Shown here: piece after piece, positions 1 to 12,239 of the stretch | Layout of the letters: the number at the start of each line of letters is the position of its first letter | How positions within the stretch are numbered: the stretch's first letter is position 1 | NCBI GenBank assembly: GCA_022496805.1 | Contig: CM040100.1 | Span: 12,739,009 to 12,803,008 of the forward strand | Direction: 5' to 3' | DNA length: 64,000 nucleotides | DNA from: Pohlia nutans | Lineage: Eukaryota; Streptophyta; Bryopsida; Bryales; Mniaceae | Translations under genes and position numbers: made by a program | Notes under the pieces: generated by a model | The model's input: only the letters and a program-made list of their open reading frames with translations | The model's database searches: none | What the model was told of the DNA's origin: nothing

Positions 1-127
1 CTATATGGATAATGTGTAGAGATGATGCCCAACATTTTGTCTATTGAACCAAACTTCATTAAACATATGAAAGGCACATATTATAACACATTTATGTTTT
101 GTCCAATATCCCTCGGGGGTTTAGGGG
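1..127. mobile_element. right end of a TTAA-bounded piggyBac-like MITE (cut by window edge)
   Basis: The segment ends in TTAGGGG followed by TTAA at 128-131. It is nearly the same sequence as the right parts of the elements at 46112-46649 and 51902-52436, including the phrase around GGATAATGTGTAGAGATGATG. The right flank ATGATAGAAGCATTATGATG is also shared with those copies, so the element and its flank belong to one duplicated unit. The left end lies outside the window. Confidence 0.6.
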
Positions 128-774
128 TTAATGATAGAAGCATTATGATGTAGATCCCTTGTATTTATTTATTTCCACGTTGAAACAAAACAAAAAAGAG
201 TAAAATCGTTGGAATTATAGTTCAATTACTAGCAACATTCAACAAATTGAGGCAATTCAAACTATACTTATAAATACGTTTAGACACCTTTAGTTGTGCA
301 TAGTTACATATAATGTGTACAATATATATTTTTTCTTCTTGCCTCATTATGCAAACTTTAAAACACCAAGAATCTTTTATTTTCAGTAGATAGGATATAC
401 AATAGTGGTGATTTTGTACAAGCACTACAAATGGTTTTTTCAAAATGTCTCTTCAAGATTTACATGTAGTGTGATGTGTACTTTTAGAAATTAATGATGT
501 TTGACTCTTCAATAATAAACACCAATTTCAAAAGATCTTTTGAAAAGATATATCTAATTAATTGTATTTTCGCCTTTTATTTGAAGTTTTTTTACATGTG
601 AGGAGCATATGCATTGTAAATTATTACTCACTAACGTAACATAAAGAATATCCACATTGAATATCGTGAATAGATTGGTTGGACCGTTCAAGCAATTTTA
701 GAGATTCATTGCATTGGTGAATGCAAATGTTGAAAGGAAATGACTAGTTATCCACATAGAATGTGACTCTTGGA

Positions 775-1105
775 CCGATTTTGACGTTTTCGTAGATGTG
801 ATGCCCTTAGATTTCAATGTACGAAAGTGTTTGATGTGATGGCATTGAATTTCAATATATGAGAATGCGCAAATGAAACCGACTTTGACGTTTTTGAAAG
901 AGTTTGATGTGATGGCATTGGATGTTAATATATGAGAATGCGCAACTGAAACCGATTTTGATGTTTTTGAAAGAGTTTGATGTGATACCCTTAGATTTCA
1001 ATATACATGAATGTGCGACTAAAACCGATTTTGACATTTTTGAAAGAGTTTGATGCGATACCTTTGGATTTAATTGTATGAGAATGTGCCACTGAAGTAC
1101 ACCTC
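775..1105. repeat. minisatellite inside the 2-kb repeat, copy 1
   Basis: About four imperfect units of roughly 65-75 bp, each with the core GACCGATTTTGACGTTTTTG, then GAGTTTGATGTGAT, then a phrase like TTGGATTTCAATATATGAG. The same array occurs in the other two copies of the 2-kb repeat. ORFs across it are repeat artefacts. Confidence 0.75.
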
Positions 1106-1577
1106 TTCCACAAATGAGATATGTCTTCAAACTGGCTAGGAGGTTTTCTAGAACAAAATGATGAAACACTTTTCTTTTGGTGCCACCCCTAGTGCCAACC
1201 ATTACTTTTACAAAGTGGCATTAAGGAGAAACAGAAAGATCCATCTCGCAATAAAGAAATTTTTAAATCTATATATTTAATGAAAGTTGAATGGTTTTTT
1301 TAAAGCAACAAAAGGAAGCATTTTCTTATTCAATGGTGTCTCATTCAATGGTTTTGTGTGGGTACCTTCTTCTTTTAGCTTTAAAGATTTGTAATAAAAA
1401 TGCTCCTTGAGCATTCAAAATTTAGAAATGACTTGAAATAAATTTCACCAAAGGTCACTTATAATCTAGTTACAAATTAGTTTTTCCCGCTTGGTCGCTT
1501 ATTTAAAAGCAAGAATACAGTTTTAGGTGTTGCTACCTTAACATACACAAAAATCTTTTATTCACAATTAATTTTGA

Positions 1578-1900
1578 CCTCTAAACGTCTTAGCGTTTAG
1601 AAACTGAATCACGAACAAATTCAAAATCTTGCAACTTTCTCACACAACCTCGGATGACTTTCATTCAAGTCACCTTTGTAAGCCTATTAAATTCTCTACC
1701 AATTACAATAAAATCTTTTGTGATGAGGAGACGTTGTTAATATTGGAGAGGCCTCCAATTGCAAGTAGGTCAAATTTGTTGAGTAGGTTTTATGCTCGCA
1801 ATGGTCCTCTCATGTACATCTCATGTACATTTGAGTCATGCTAATATCTATTTTTGAGGCTAGCATCTACTTGTGTTTGAAGGGTCAATACGTTTAGGGG
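1578..1900. mobile_element. TTAA-bounded piggyBac-like MITE (323 bp)
   Basis: The left end reads CCTCTAAACG and the reverse complement of the right end reads CCCCTAAACG. It is flanked by TTGA (1574-1577, a one-base change from TTAA) and TTAA (1901-1904). The homologous position in repeat copy 3 (about 54285-54300) lacks this segment, giving a paralogous empty site. TTAA targets with CCC-starting ends are the hallmark of piggyBac elements. No coding capacity, so non-autonomous. Confidence 0.6.
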
Positions 1901-1947
1901 TTAAATTAGTGTATAATTTCATCTCATTGTTTAGTACTACACATTAA

Positions 1948-2523
1948 CCCCTGAAGAACTCCAACTATGTTTCTCTCCAAACTCTCCAAAGTGCCTAAAA
2001 GTACCCTTTGTCATAAAAAGGCAAATAGTTTTTGATCTAAAACCTATTTGACCGATCCATCTGTAGGATATTTCAACCAACTTGAATTTATTAGCACTTA
2101 CAAATTATCAACCGTTCCAGATTCTTCAAAAGTAAGATTATAAGCTACAAAGTTGACTGCACTTTTTTATTGGTCCATTGCCCGAGTTTGAAACTTTCCA
2201 AAAATGCCAAAAATGCAAAGTTTAGTCTCAGATTTGGTAAAATGAATTTGACGATTGTGTATATGGGGGTGTTAGCTCATTGTGTACAAAAATAAAGATG
2301 CATAGCTCATTGTATGAAAATTTTCAGGAACTGCCCGAAGTTAGTTTTTTCACCTTTGCATGATTGTATCTTTTGATTTATACATCACCTACGTACGCAG
2401 ATTACCATCCCATCTTCCTTACAAAGAGTAGAATCACCACAAAAATTTCAAAAATTGAAGATCAATACTCATTCCACACTGAGCTGACCGAACTTGGAAA
2501 ATCAGCCTTGGTTCTTTTAGGGG
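1948..2523. mobile_element. TTAA-bounded piggyBac-like MITE (576 bp)
   Basis: TTAA at 1944-1947 and 2524-2527 flank inverted ends CCCCTGAAG and CCCCTAAAAG. Repeat copy 3 lacks the segment at the matching place (54326-54335, just before ACTAGACTCTAAGTATATAT), which is good evidence for a clean insertion. A decayed relative with the same left end and inner sequence lies at 43050-43346. No ORF. Confidence 0.7.
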
Positions 2524-2589
2524 TTAAAAGCTAGACTCTAAGTATATATCAATTACTATTAAAAAAAACTAAATTTATTTCTCTTATCC

Positions 2590-3540
2590 TACAAATTATG
2601 TAAATTCAAATGTACAATACGTTGAAAGAATTTCACGACACTCTCAAAAACAAACAAAAGTTTTCCATTGCTACCTCTCGTTCTTCTTCTTTCTCTTGTT
2701 CTTCCTGGCTGTTCTAATAGAGAGGGCATCGTGTGAATGAGCACTACCAATGATTTTATTTTAATTTCATTTTCTTGAAAGAGTCCCATTGGCGATTTGA
2801 AATTTAAATTTAAAAGTAGAGAGCATATTTTTCGACGATTTACAATTTTTTTTACTACAAATACATAGCTTCCTATACAGAATTGTTGGCTATACATACC
2901 AATGATAAGGGAAGATTACAGTGATATATTGTATTCTTTTACCCAATTTTTCTTATAGCAACATACAAGGCTCAATTTTCATTTAGCAAGTTGGCAATAC
3001 ATAGCTACAAAAAGAATCCGCTGATATTGGGCACAAATGATTTCTTCACCTAATAAAATAGCCCAATCGCTACAATGCCTAATTTTGACGAAGAATTTTT
3101 GAAAATATAAAAGGAATAATAGCCAAATACTTAAGGTGAGTATCCAAATTTTGCCTAGGTATTACCCCAATATCATCATGGTATCACCAAGTATCACCAA
3201 GTATCACCACAGTACCATAGCTCAGTCGCCACTCCACGAACGTGCATTTAATTTTTTTTGAAAAATAAGGTTCGTTCCTCAAAAAACGAACTTCTTGATT
3301 TTCGTTTTTGAGCAAAAACTCATTAAAAATGGTGCAAAGTAGCTTAGAAATAGCAAAATATACCTGAAAATAATTTATTCTATTTTCATTATTCGGTCCT
3401 CATAATTTCTGATTTTTTTTATGTTTTTTATATTTTGAATTATTTTTCGGCGACCCAGCTATGGTACTACGATATCGAGAGAAAAAACTGGCTAACTTAA
3501 CTTACCTGGGAAAATTGAAAACAACAAAAAAATCACTGGT
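2590..3540. other. AT-rich intergenic DNA, no gene seen
   Basis: ORFs here are short and low in complexity. A small cluster of GTATCACCA repeats lies near 3178-3212. Nothing recognisable as a gene. Confidence 0.5.
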
Positions 3541-3559
3541 GAAAGGGCACTGTTTTCAA

Positions 3560-5677
3560 TGGCGGAGTTCCAGGGGATGAGCCTGCCATCACGGTGACGC
3601 GGTCATGGTGACGCGGTGCCTCTCTTCTACGGGATACGGAACCAGCGCGAGGTGGCAAGCTTTAGGGCCGTCGTCGTCGTCTTCTCCCCTTCCCTTCCTT
3701 TCCTTTCCCTTTCCCTTTCCTCTTGCTTCGCTTAACTTTCACTTAGTTTCGCTTCAAACTTAGTTTTGTAGCCCCAGGCAGGCGTGCTGTTGCAAAGCCT
3801 GTTTGCACTCTCACGGCGGAGTGAGAGCCTGTCAGTTGATTTCTGGATGTGGAAGACTAGTCACGTTCCCCTCGTCTTGCGCATTGAAGAGCCTGGAGGA
3901 GGCGCTGGTGCGCCTTCCGAGGATGACCCCCGCCACGCCGGACTTCTTTCTGCTCCCGCAATTATTAGCTGTAGGAGACCACGCGGTTTGGTGGACTAGA
4001 TAGTTCTTCGCGGAATTCGTTCATTTTAGTCAAGGCGTGTAGATCTCGTTTTGCATCCGGAAGTTGCGGCATTTCGGGAGGCGTAGGTAGAGACGCGGTC
4101 GGGGTTTCGTGTAGCTTTTGGTGGAGGCCGCATTTCGGTCTGGCTGTGTGACGATCACTTCATCTCGTGGAGGCAGCTTTGAATTAGGTACCTGCTCTTA
4201 ATCCAAGTGTATTGTGCGGCAGAGGAGATCTATGTTACTTTTGCTTCTGTTTACGGTTTTGTGCCTTTCTTGATTGTGTTGTGGAATTTGTTTACTCGTT
4301 TGATAATCCGCTTCGTGCCGGCGGCACCTTGGTAAATGGAACAGAGGATGCCAATTGTTGATTCTATGTCACGTTTACATACCTAAGGACTTTGATTCTG
4401 CCTGTAAGCAAGTGTACGTTGTGTTTTGTAAGGCATTAGGGAAGCGTGCGACGCGTTTGATCTATTTTGCTTTATTGATTTTGCTTTTTTTAGACGATCC
4501 AGTCCTCCGAAATTGCATAGATGCATTTCTTGATAGTGCTGTGGAGGTTTTTCGTTACTATGTTACTTTGGTTCCACCGACAGCTTCTTCCAACGCCTCG
4601 ATTGGCATGTAAGCGGTAGTGAGCATGCCAATTTTGGAGTATTAGTCACGTTTCCTTTCCTTGGATAACACTGAACTGGTCCGACATGTATCTCAGATGT
4701 GTAGAGTGAAGAACGTTGTAGTTGTTCAAACCAGTTTCGGTAAGCAATAGCCGGAGTCTTGCAAGTTTCACCTTGCTGTGGCTCTGTATTCTTCCTGAAT
4801 TGCGAAGTGCATCTGATCCCCTTAAATAATGTCGTGGCTTCTAATGCTTATGAGTGTAGATGTTGAAAGGCCCCTTGACCTCAATCTTTTCATATTTCTC
4901 CTACACGTGCGGAGTCCAGAAGGAAATGCGCATAAGATATCTACAGTCGAGAAGCATGTGGAGTTCGTTTTGTATCCACTTGTAAATTTGTTTGGTTGTG
5001 GCAAGGCCACAAATTCTGACATTCACTTGCTTCCGAGATATTTTTACGGATAGTATCATATGTTAGTTGATCGCTTAACTATTTCGATTGTACTTTTGTC
5101 GTCGACAATGGTTTTCATCATCACTTATACTCAACTGCGCCAGATCGCATGCCTATTTCATCTTTTGCTGGCATGAATAACTTTGGCTCGTGTATGGTGC
5201 AGGTGTGAGCGGTTCTATTGAGAAGAATTAAGGAGTTTGCGGCGGGTTTGAGCTTGAAGGATGTTTCGAATCCTTGGAGACATGGAGTTATTACCTCCTG
5301 TGACCTGGTTTGGAATTGACGCCACCGCCGATTTTTTGGTATTTGAATCCGATGTGCTGCAGCAACCTGCTCCAGGAACGAACGTTTTAGCAGCGGTACC
5401 ACCGCTGCGCCCCGGATTCTCGGATCACTTATAGTTAACACCGTTGAAGCAAGCACCCTCTTCGGAGATGAATGGCGGCTCTTCATTCGGATTTCAGATA
5501 GGATATGGACGATTTCCTTGTCGAAACAGGTACTGCAGGGAGGCAGGTGCGAAGGAGTTTATGAGGGGAAAATGCTGCACTGTAGCTGTTTGTGTGCATC
5601 ACAGGGATTGGGAATCACCGGATAATTCATCGTTATTTCTGTGAAGGGTTTTCCCGATCACAGAGTGTTTGGGAAGC
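3560..5677 (+). promoter_or_regulatory. promoter and long 5' leader region of the MAK/RCK kinase gene
   Basis: Base composition rises sharply in GC at about 3560, and a pyrimidine tract (runs of CCTTTCC, 3686-3722) resembles the CT-rich initiator tracts common in plant 5' UTRs. No protein-like ORF covers the 2 kb before the kinase start; short upstream ORFs (for example 3784-3999 and 4355-4612) have no recognisable product. One or more 5' UTR introns are likely but I cannot place their borders. The transcription start is not defined by sequence alone. Confidence 0.45.
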
Positions 5678-8600
5678 ATGGATCGGTAAGTGTTTGGCGT
5701 ATGAGCTGGCAGCATCTGGATTTTCACTAGGTGGACGATAGTATGGGAACGGAGATGACATGTTTGTGTGGATTGTGTGAAATCGATATCTTGTTGCGAT
5801 TTATCTGAAATTATGCAGTTGTCGAGATGTTTGATGATATTTGTTATGTGACAGGTACAAAGTGACGAGGCAGTTGGGCGACGGGACCTATGGAAGTGTG
5901 TGGAAGGCGATCAATAACGACACCAACGAGGTTGTGGCGATAAAGAAGATGAAGAGGAAGTTTTATTCGTGGGAAGAGTGCATGAATCTGAGAGAAGTGA
6001 AGGTGATTCCGTAGCTGTTTGGGTGTGTCTTGGTTTCATGATTGATAGTTTTGCAGTTTGATGAGGAATGGTCTTTTGAGTTTGATGATGCACTGACCGT
6101 TGAAACGGCGGATGTGGTTTGTGACAGTCTTTGCGGAAGCTGAACCATCCCAATATTGTGAAGCTGAAGGAGGTCATCAGAGAGAATGACGAACTATTTT
6201 TTGTGTTCGAGTATATGGTGAGATGAGGACCTTGATTTATTATTATTATTATTCACGCTTGGTCAGGAGAGAGGAACACACAGAAACATGTGGGAGTGGT
6301 GTTGGATGTTAGTGACATCTGAACGTAAGGTTATGCGGACGTGTGCAGGAGTACAATCTATACCAGCTTATTAAAGATAGGGATAAACCTTTTTCTGAAG
6401 CCAAAGTACGGAATTGGGCTTTTCAAATTTTGGAAGCATTAGAGTACATGCACAAGCATGGTTATTTTCACAGGGACCTGAAACCAGGTATTTATATGTC
6501 ATCATTCTTTTAGGTTTGGACAATGATGTTAAACATGGGTTTTGAGTGCGTGGCCTTGATGCCAGAAGTGCGTGATTTCAGATTTGCAGATTTGAAGCTG
6601 GGCACGTAGTGAGTGACTTGTTATGGTTGTTTTGTATGTGAAGAGAATTTGCTGGTTACGAAGGATGTGATCAAGGTTGCCGATTTCGGGCTGGCGAGGG
6701 AAGTAGTGTCGTGTCCACCGTACACAGACTATGTTTCCACCCGCTGGTACGGCTTTCATTCGAACCAATCTGAGTGGTTTTGGGTAGTGGTGCTTGTTTA
6801 GACTATGTGCAACCGATATTCTGACGTTGACGTGTCTGGAGTGTATTTCAGGTACAGGGCACCCGAAGTGCTCCTGCAATCTCCGTCGTACTCGGCTGCT
6901 ATAGGTACATAGTTTTACGTTCCGCTGGTATGCACGTAGAGTCCACAGAATGATCGCCGTATGGATAATAATAAGCAGGACTGTGACAGAGGATGGATGT
7001 GCCTCATGTAGTTTTTGAGTTGAGCTTCTATGGGGAATTATGTTTGGAGAATTTGTGTCGATATAACGTATTGGGAGGGTAGTTTTCGGCCAATACAGTG
7101 ATACTGTTAGTGATGGCCATAATAATATTAGTGGGGAATTATGGTGCCCTTGTGTTTTATGTGGATTATTTGACTGGGGGATAGTTTTATCAAACGCTTG
7201 GGGTACTTTTTCAGCTTGGTGGTGTAGTTGAGCTACTGGAATGGTCTTTTGTGCAATTCATGGGCTGTGAGGTATCGCTCAGCGTGATCCTTCGTTCATG
7301 TTCAGATATTTGGGCTATTGGAGCAATAATGGCTGAGCTCTTCACCCTTCGCCCTCTTTTTCCTGGGGCAAGGTACGTATTTTCAGCACTCGATCATGTT
7401 ATCCGATGCTCGATTTGATTACTGGCGAAATTTATGCAAGTGCTTGTATGATATTTGAAATTTTGGCATCGATGTTATTGGTGGTTGGTCGGGTTACTTG
7501 GACAATGTGACCAGGGAGGAATGTAGGGAATCAGTGAAATATAACATGATTTGAACTAGCTGTTGTGTTGTCGAGATTAGTGTATGCATTTGAGGGGTTG
7601 GTGGTTTTGTGCATATGACCGATTTATTGGATGAATTATTCACGAAAATAATAGTTGATTATTGTTGTGGGTGACAGTGAGGTAGACGAAATATACAGAA
7701 TCTGTGCCGTGATTGGGTCACCAAGTCAGCAGACTTGGTCTGATGGAATGAAACTGGCAGGTTCTTTGAATTTCCAGTTCCCTCAGGTATTTATTCTCAA
7801 GTGATGCGAAATTTTGCATTGGAACATGTGCGACTACGGTCACTTTTGAGTGTCACTAGTGAGTCGGAGACATGAAAACGTTGTATTCATTATTACGATG
7901 ACCTTGAATTTCCTTGCTTGAGTTGGATGTAAGGAGTCTGTAGATTCATGCTTTCAACGTAAGAATCACTCATGTCCAGTTGTTGGATGCAAGAATTACC
8001 CAAGCGCAGGTGATGATGCATCGGTACTTGATTTTAAGGCAGTGTGGCGGTTAGTTGTTGTGGGAATGTGGTGGAATCAAAACGTGCGTCAGAGCGAGAT
8101 TTAGATTGTGTGGAGTCTGTTTGATATAGATGATTGAAGTGTTTTGGGTGTCGATGGTGCAGCTTTCACGAACCAATCTGGCTCACCTGATACCAACTGC
8201 CAGCCCAGAAGCGATCAATCTAATATCTGTATGTTCCTGGCTCTTTATTTTGATTGTCAGTTTTCAAGAATTTGGGGGGATGGGGATTGTTATGTCTGAG
8301 CATTGAAGTTTCGCAATAGACATGCGTCATCTCTTTGTAAGGGAGTACGTAGGGAATGACATTCCCTACATTATTTACTAATAAGATCAAAGATTTTTGG
8401 AGTCGAAATATGAAGTCGGTCTCAAGCATGGGCTTGAAGAGATGGTTTTTGAAAAGCTGTTATTGGTTACAGGCGATGTGCGTGTGGGACCCCAGTAAAA
8501 GGCCTACAGCAGCACAGGCTTTGCAGCATCCATTCTTCCAGGTGATGCACTTGATTCACCCCTGCAGCTGGCATGGAAGCAGTTGTGTTGCGATGGGTTT

Positions 8601-10224
8601 CTGTTATTGAGAGTAGCGGGATTCAAATTTCAACGCAGTGTTGTAATTTACAGTGATCTTATTGGCTATGTTTTGTAATCTTAACCTTTTGTGGATGTTT
8701 TCTATTAACGGGACTGGAGCTTAATGAAGTTCAAAGTGCACATCTATGATCTGATATTCTTAAGTCGTGCAGGTTCATAAACGTATTCCACCGGGAATTC
8801 CTGGATGTGAGCTGGTGCAGCCAAAGTCATTCATACCTACCGGTTTGCACCCTAATGCCTGTGTGACAGTTTCTGTACTAATGTTCTGTAGCTTTTGCTT
8901 GGTCTTTCTGTGATACTTTTGATTGTGCACTGTGTGAACTCAATGTTTGTGCTCTCTTTGCTGGTTCGTGTATTCCCATAATAACTGGATATTTGGATGG
9001 GGTGTTTCATTTGATAGTCGTTTAGATCCTTGGGCATATTAGATCGTTGATATGTAATACTACAACGAAAATGCTCGAATTAGTGTGGGTGTGGGTAGAT
9101 ATTGTGGGTGGAAAATTATCATCGACCTAAGTAATTTTGAACGATACATGTGACTTGTGGACACTGCGATGACTGTCGTAAAAGCAACAGTGATCTTATG
9201 AAAGTTGGTGAATGTTGTCGTAAATGCCATGGCCTACAGCATATGGTATATTTAGGGTAGTTATATCCGTAGTAGTACGTATCTTTGTTGTTGATTGAAG
9301 GTCAATTAGTTGTTTCTTTCAGTTTTACTGATGGATTATTTCCTATTGCAGTGGTGAAGGCAAACTCTATGTCGAACATGGAGTTCGAAGCCCAGTCAGG
9401 TAGTGCTAAACATGTCGATTCTGCAAAATGCAATTTGGGTAACTAATTTGGGAAGTAGTAGATACATGTATGGCGTATTCTAATACTAGGACTGCAATGG
9501 CTACTGTTTACAGGAGGAAAGCGTGGAAATGCTCTTTGGACTAAGCAGGTACTCTTCTTCGAGAAATTTTATCTGGGACATTTGATGTTAGTGTTGGTGT
9601 CCATATGTTTTGAAAATACTGGTATTAAAATTCTTGGGGTATATGTTTCAGAATGGCAGTCCAGTTTCGTACGCAAGCGGCAAACCAAGGGCTGCCGTTC
9701 ATCGATCTTCTGGTAGTCAAGGTATTTGGCATATCCCTGGACTTGAATGTCCGAAACTTGTTTGCTAGATATTTCCAGCTGTCTGGATTATACAAATATA
9801 TGTACTTACCAGGTTTTTTTGTGTGATTTGACAGGTGTCCCACAGATTCCTCATGGCCGTGTTCCAGTGACCACCACCGTGAACCCGACTGGGCCGGCTC
9901 TTCCCACTCGGTGTTTACCTCCGCCCCCCTCCATTTTGAAGCTAGTCCGGATTTCTTTTTTGTGAGGGATTAGGTATGAGCAGTGGATTGTGAGTAAATG
10001 GAGCTGTTTGTGATTTTGTCATATATTGATTAGCAGTGGTTGTCGTATTTTGTGGCAGGTATTATGTCCATCCTGCTGCCTTGTCGTCCAGCACCAATTA
10101 TGGAAGACCTCACTTAGCAGGTGGAGAAACGTATCAGGGAGCTTTTCATGCACTGCCGGCTGTAACTGCAAATCATCGACGGGGTTACAATATCAGAAAT
10201 TCCTACAACATGACAGTGGCATGA
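5678..10224 (+). CDS. MAK/RCK-type serine/threonine kinase (plant MHK / CDKF-4-like), 16 exons, 438 aa
   Basis: Proposed exons, all with GT-AG introns and a continuous frame: 5678-5685, 5855-6002, 6128-6217, 6349-6487, 6644-6746, 6852-6904, 7306-7372, 7678-7786, 8163-8228, 8473-8541, 8773-8842, 9352-9399, 9514-9548, 9652-9721, 9835-9910, 10059-10224. The start is chosen because the 8-nt first exon joins exon 2 to give [20 protein letters not shown], the usual opening of this family. Visible kinase landmarks: glycine loop GDGTYG (11-16), VAIKK with Lys33, Glu50 of helix C, HRDLKPEN (123-130), DFG (142-144), activation-loop TDY (156-158), then STRWYRAPE. The catalytic domain ends near residue 285; the tail is Pro/Ser/Gly-rich with no known domain. 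In animals and algae MAK/ICK kinases act in cilium length control and cell-cycle signalling; the role in plants is less clear. The least certain splice is the donor at 9911, chosen because it keeps frame and avoids an in-frame stop. Confidence 0.9.
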
Positions 10225-11560
10225 TTTCTATTCCAGCGATTCCACTCTATTGCAGGCCGGTTTAGTTTGGACGATCGTTGCAGAGGTGAAATGAACGCTT
10301 GGGTAATTGGATGGATGGGGCATGGATGGACCCGCCACTACTAAGTTGAGAATGTGCGTGATTGATGTGGGATGTTGAGTGCTTTTAGACGATTTTTTCT
10401 TTTTCCGGGTACCTGGCTGATGGGAAGCGAGTTTTGTGGTTTGGTGCTTCGGAGGCCAAGGATCATAGGAAGAAGAATTTGAATGCTAAGAGTTATAGTA
10501 GTTTGTTTGTTTGTGACGATGGGGACTGGTAGTAGATAGGTCTTTACATATGAATAGGATTTTCTAGTCATCAACTGGGCGAATAGGATTTTCTAGTCAT
10601 CAACGGGATGATGTTTACATGGGCAGACAAGGTGGATTTTGCACCCCACTCTTTCCAGTATTGTGCGACATGTAAATCTTTTTGATGATATATCTCTACA
10701 TTCGTATTATGAATATTAAAAGTTTATTGATGTGGTGCGAATTAGATGGTGTATGTTATGTTTTCGTGGAATTGTTTTATGATTTCGATCATGTCGGTTT
10801 GCGGAGAAAGTATTTTGCTTATATTGAAATAGGCCATCCTTATAGTATTTTCAGTGATAGAACTTTATTTTTCATGACATTCTTGAGCAGTTTCTTTGGC
10901 ATCCCTCCATTGTGACTACCGTGTCATTGCGACTTGCACATAGTTTCTAATTATAATTAGATTGTGGTCCGATTGCAAAAGCGGATGGTTCCCATTGCTC
11001 TATTATGCTATGTACCTTTGCACTTGACGCTAGGATATTATAATATAATATATATTTATTATATTAGCAATGTGAATTTAGTCCAAACTTTTACCTAATC
11101 TTGTTCCTAAGATCTTTGCTAATACAAAGTACCATTCTTAACACCAAGGGAGAACACACCTTTATTTTTTCTCTAAATAATGTTCTTCATCACCAAGTCT
11201 TCTCTTTTGATGCTTACAATGGTCAACTTTAATATACTACCGTAGCCAAAATGCAAGTTGAGGAGGGCAATGCCCAATAATTAATTAAACTACTGAAATT
11301 GAGTTGGGCACTTCGAATTATATTCCCTAATATCCTTGCTTTTTTTTGTGCAAAATTTGAGTTTTTTTGAAAAAACAATTTCTTTAAATTTTGGCATGAT
11401 ATTTTTAGATTTTCTTTTTTGCCCAACCTACTATTTGCCTACAGTAAACTAGATCATTCACATAATAAGATAAACCACCTTATTTGTGCTATGTAACTAT
11501 CGGTATTTGTGTCACTTTTTAATCACTATGTATCAATATCTTACATTTAAAATTTTGATA
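10225..11560. other. kinase gene 3' flank and AT-rich intergenic DNA
   Basis: The part up to about 10920 has the same T/G-rich texture as the kinase introns and probably includes the 3' UTR. A short duplicated phrase (AATAGGATTTTCTAGTCATCAAC) lies at 10553-10603. No other gene seen. Confidence 0.4.
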
Positions 11561-11718
11561 GTTCTTGTGTTGAAACAACATTGGCACGAGAATGTGGTTT
11601 CAACATTGGTTGAAATAACATTTTTTTGGGACAATGTTGTTTGAACACCCCTGTTGAAACAACACACCACCAAATTTTGATTAAAACAACATTTTTGTCA
11701 AAATGTTGTTTCAAGATA
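11561..11718. repeat. inverted-repeat cluster, possible MITE
   Basis: The motif TGTTGAAACAACA and its reverse complement occur several times here: TGTTGAAACAACATTGGCAC at the left and TCAAAATGTTGTTTCAAGA at the right, with more copies inside. The piece could fold into a hairpin. It abuts the 3' tail of the LINE. No clear target duplication, so it could be a short element or the LINE's target. Confidence 0.4.
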
Positions 11719-11949
11719 GATTTGATAGATAGATAGATAGATATGAACTCCGGTCCTCTTTCGAGGCCGGCGTGAATAAAGTGTCTGTTCGTCTTGACAA
11801 TGAGCCAGTGTCCACCGGACAAAGGGCCATTGGTGCAAGACTACTCTCCTCTTTCGAGAATAGACACTTTAGTGACTAGAGATAAGTACTAGTAACACTA
11901 GTAACATTGATTAGTTAGAATTTGTGTGGGTATAAGTTGGTGTTTGTTT

Positions 11950-12050
11950 TGTTGGTGGTCGCCAAGTCATGGTTCCAAGGTTGGTTGGAGAGGGACGTTA
12001 TTGTTACAATTGTACGGTTCGGGTTCGATTCCCGTTGAGTCCGTCTGAGC
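11950..12050 (+). other. tRNA-like sequence antisense in the LINE 3' UTR
   Basis: The plus strand contains GGGTTCGATTCCCG near 12018-12032, an excellent B-box/T-arm, and a weaker A-box-like phrase (TGGTCGCCAAGTCATGG) upstream. The T-arm folds, but I cannot form an acceptor stem, so a functional tRNA is unlikely. It may be a tRNA-derived relic or SINE head. Confidence 0.3.
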
Positions 12051-12239
12051 GTTTATTGTGATATACATGACTTGGTGCTGCTAGTGAATTTATCATAGGC
12101 AGGAAAGTTTGTACCAACCAACCGGCCCTGTCCCATCTACCTGAGAAAAGTGTTTACTTTGAGCTAGACAGAAAATACAAAAAGAAATAAGTAGTGGTCT
12201 TCACCATTACCCTCCTTTTCTTTGTTAGTTTTATTTTGT

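Larger units (their letters stand above)
182..2560. repeat. copy 1 of a ~2-kb non-coding interspersed repeat
   Basis: This stretch is closely similar, block by block, to 50494-51897 and 52490-54355. All three share the start near GAGTAAAATC(A/G)TTGGAATT, the block around AATAATAAACACCAATTTCAAAAG, an internal minisatellite, and the phrase GGTGCCACC(C/T)(C/A)(T/A)AGTGCCAACCATTAC. No long ORF or protein similarity is visible. Two TTAA-bounded insertions (1578-1900, 1948-2523) are present here and absent from the copy at 52490-54355. It could be a decayed element or a satellite-like family. Confidence 0.7.

Noticed and set aside
12000..12045. Functional tRNA gene
   Set aside because: T-arm present but no acceptor stem or anticodon arm could be paired.
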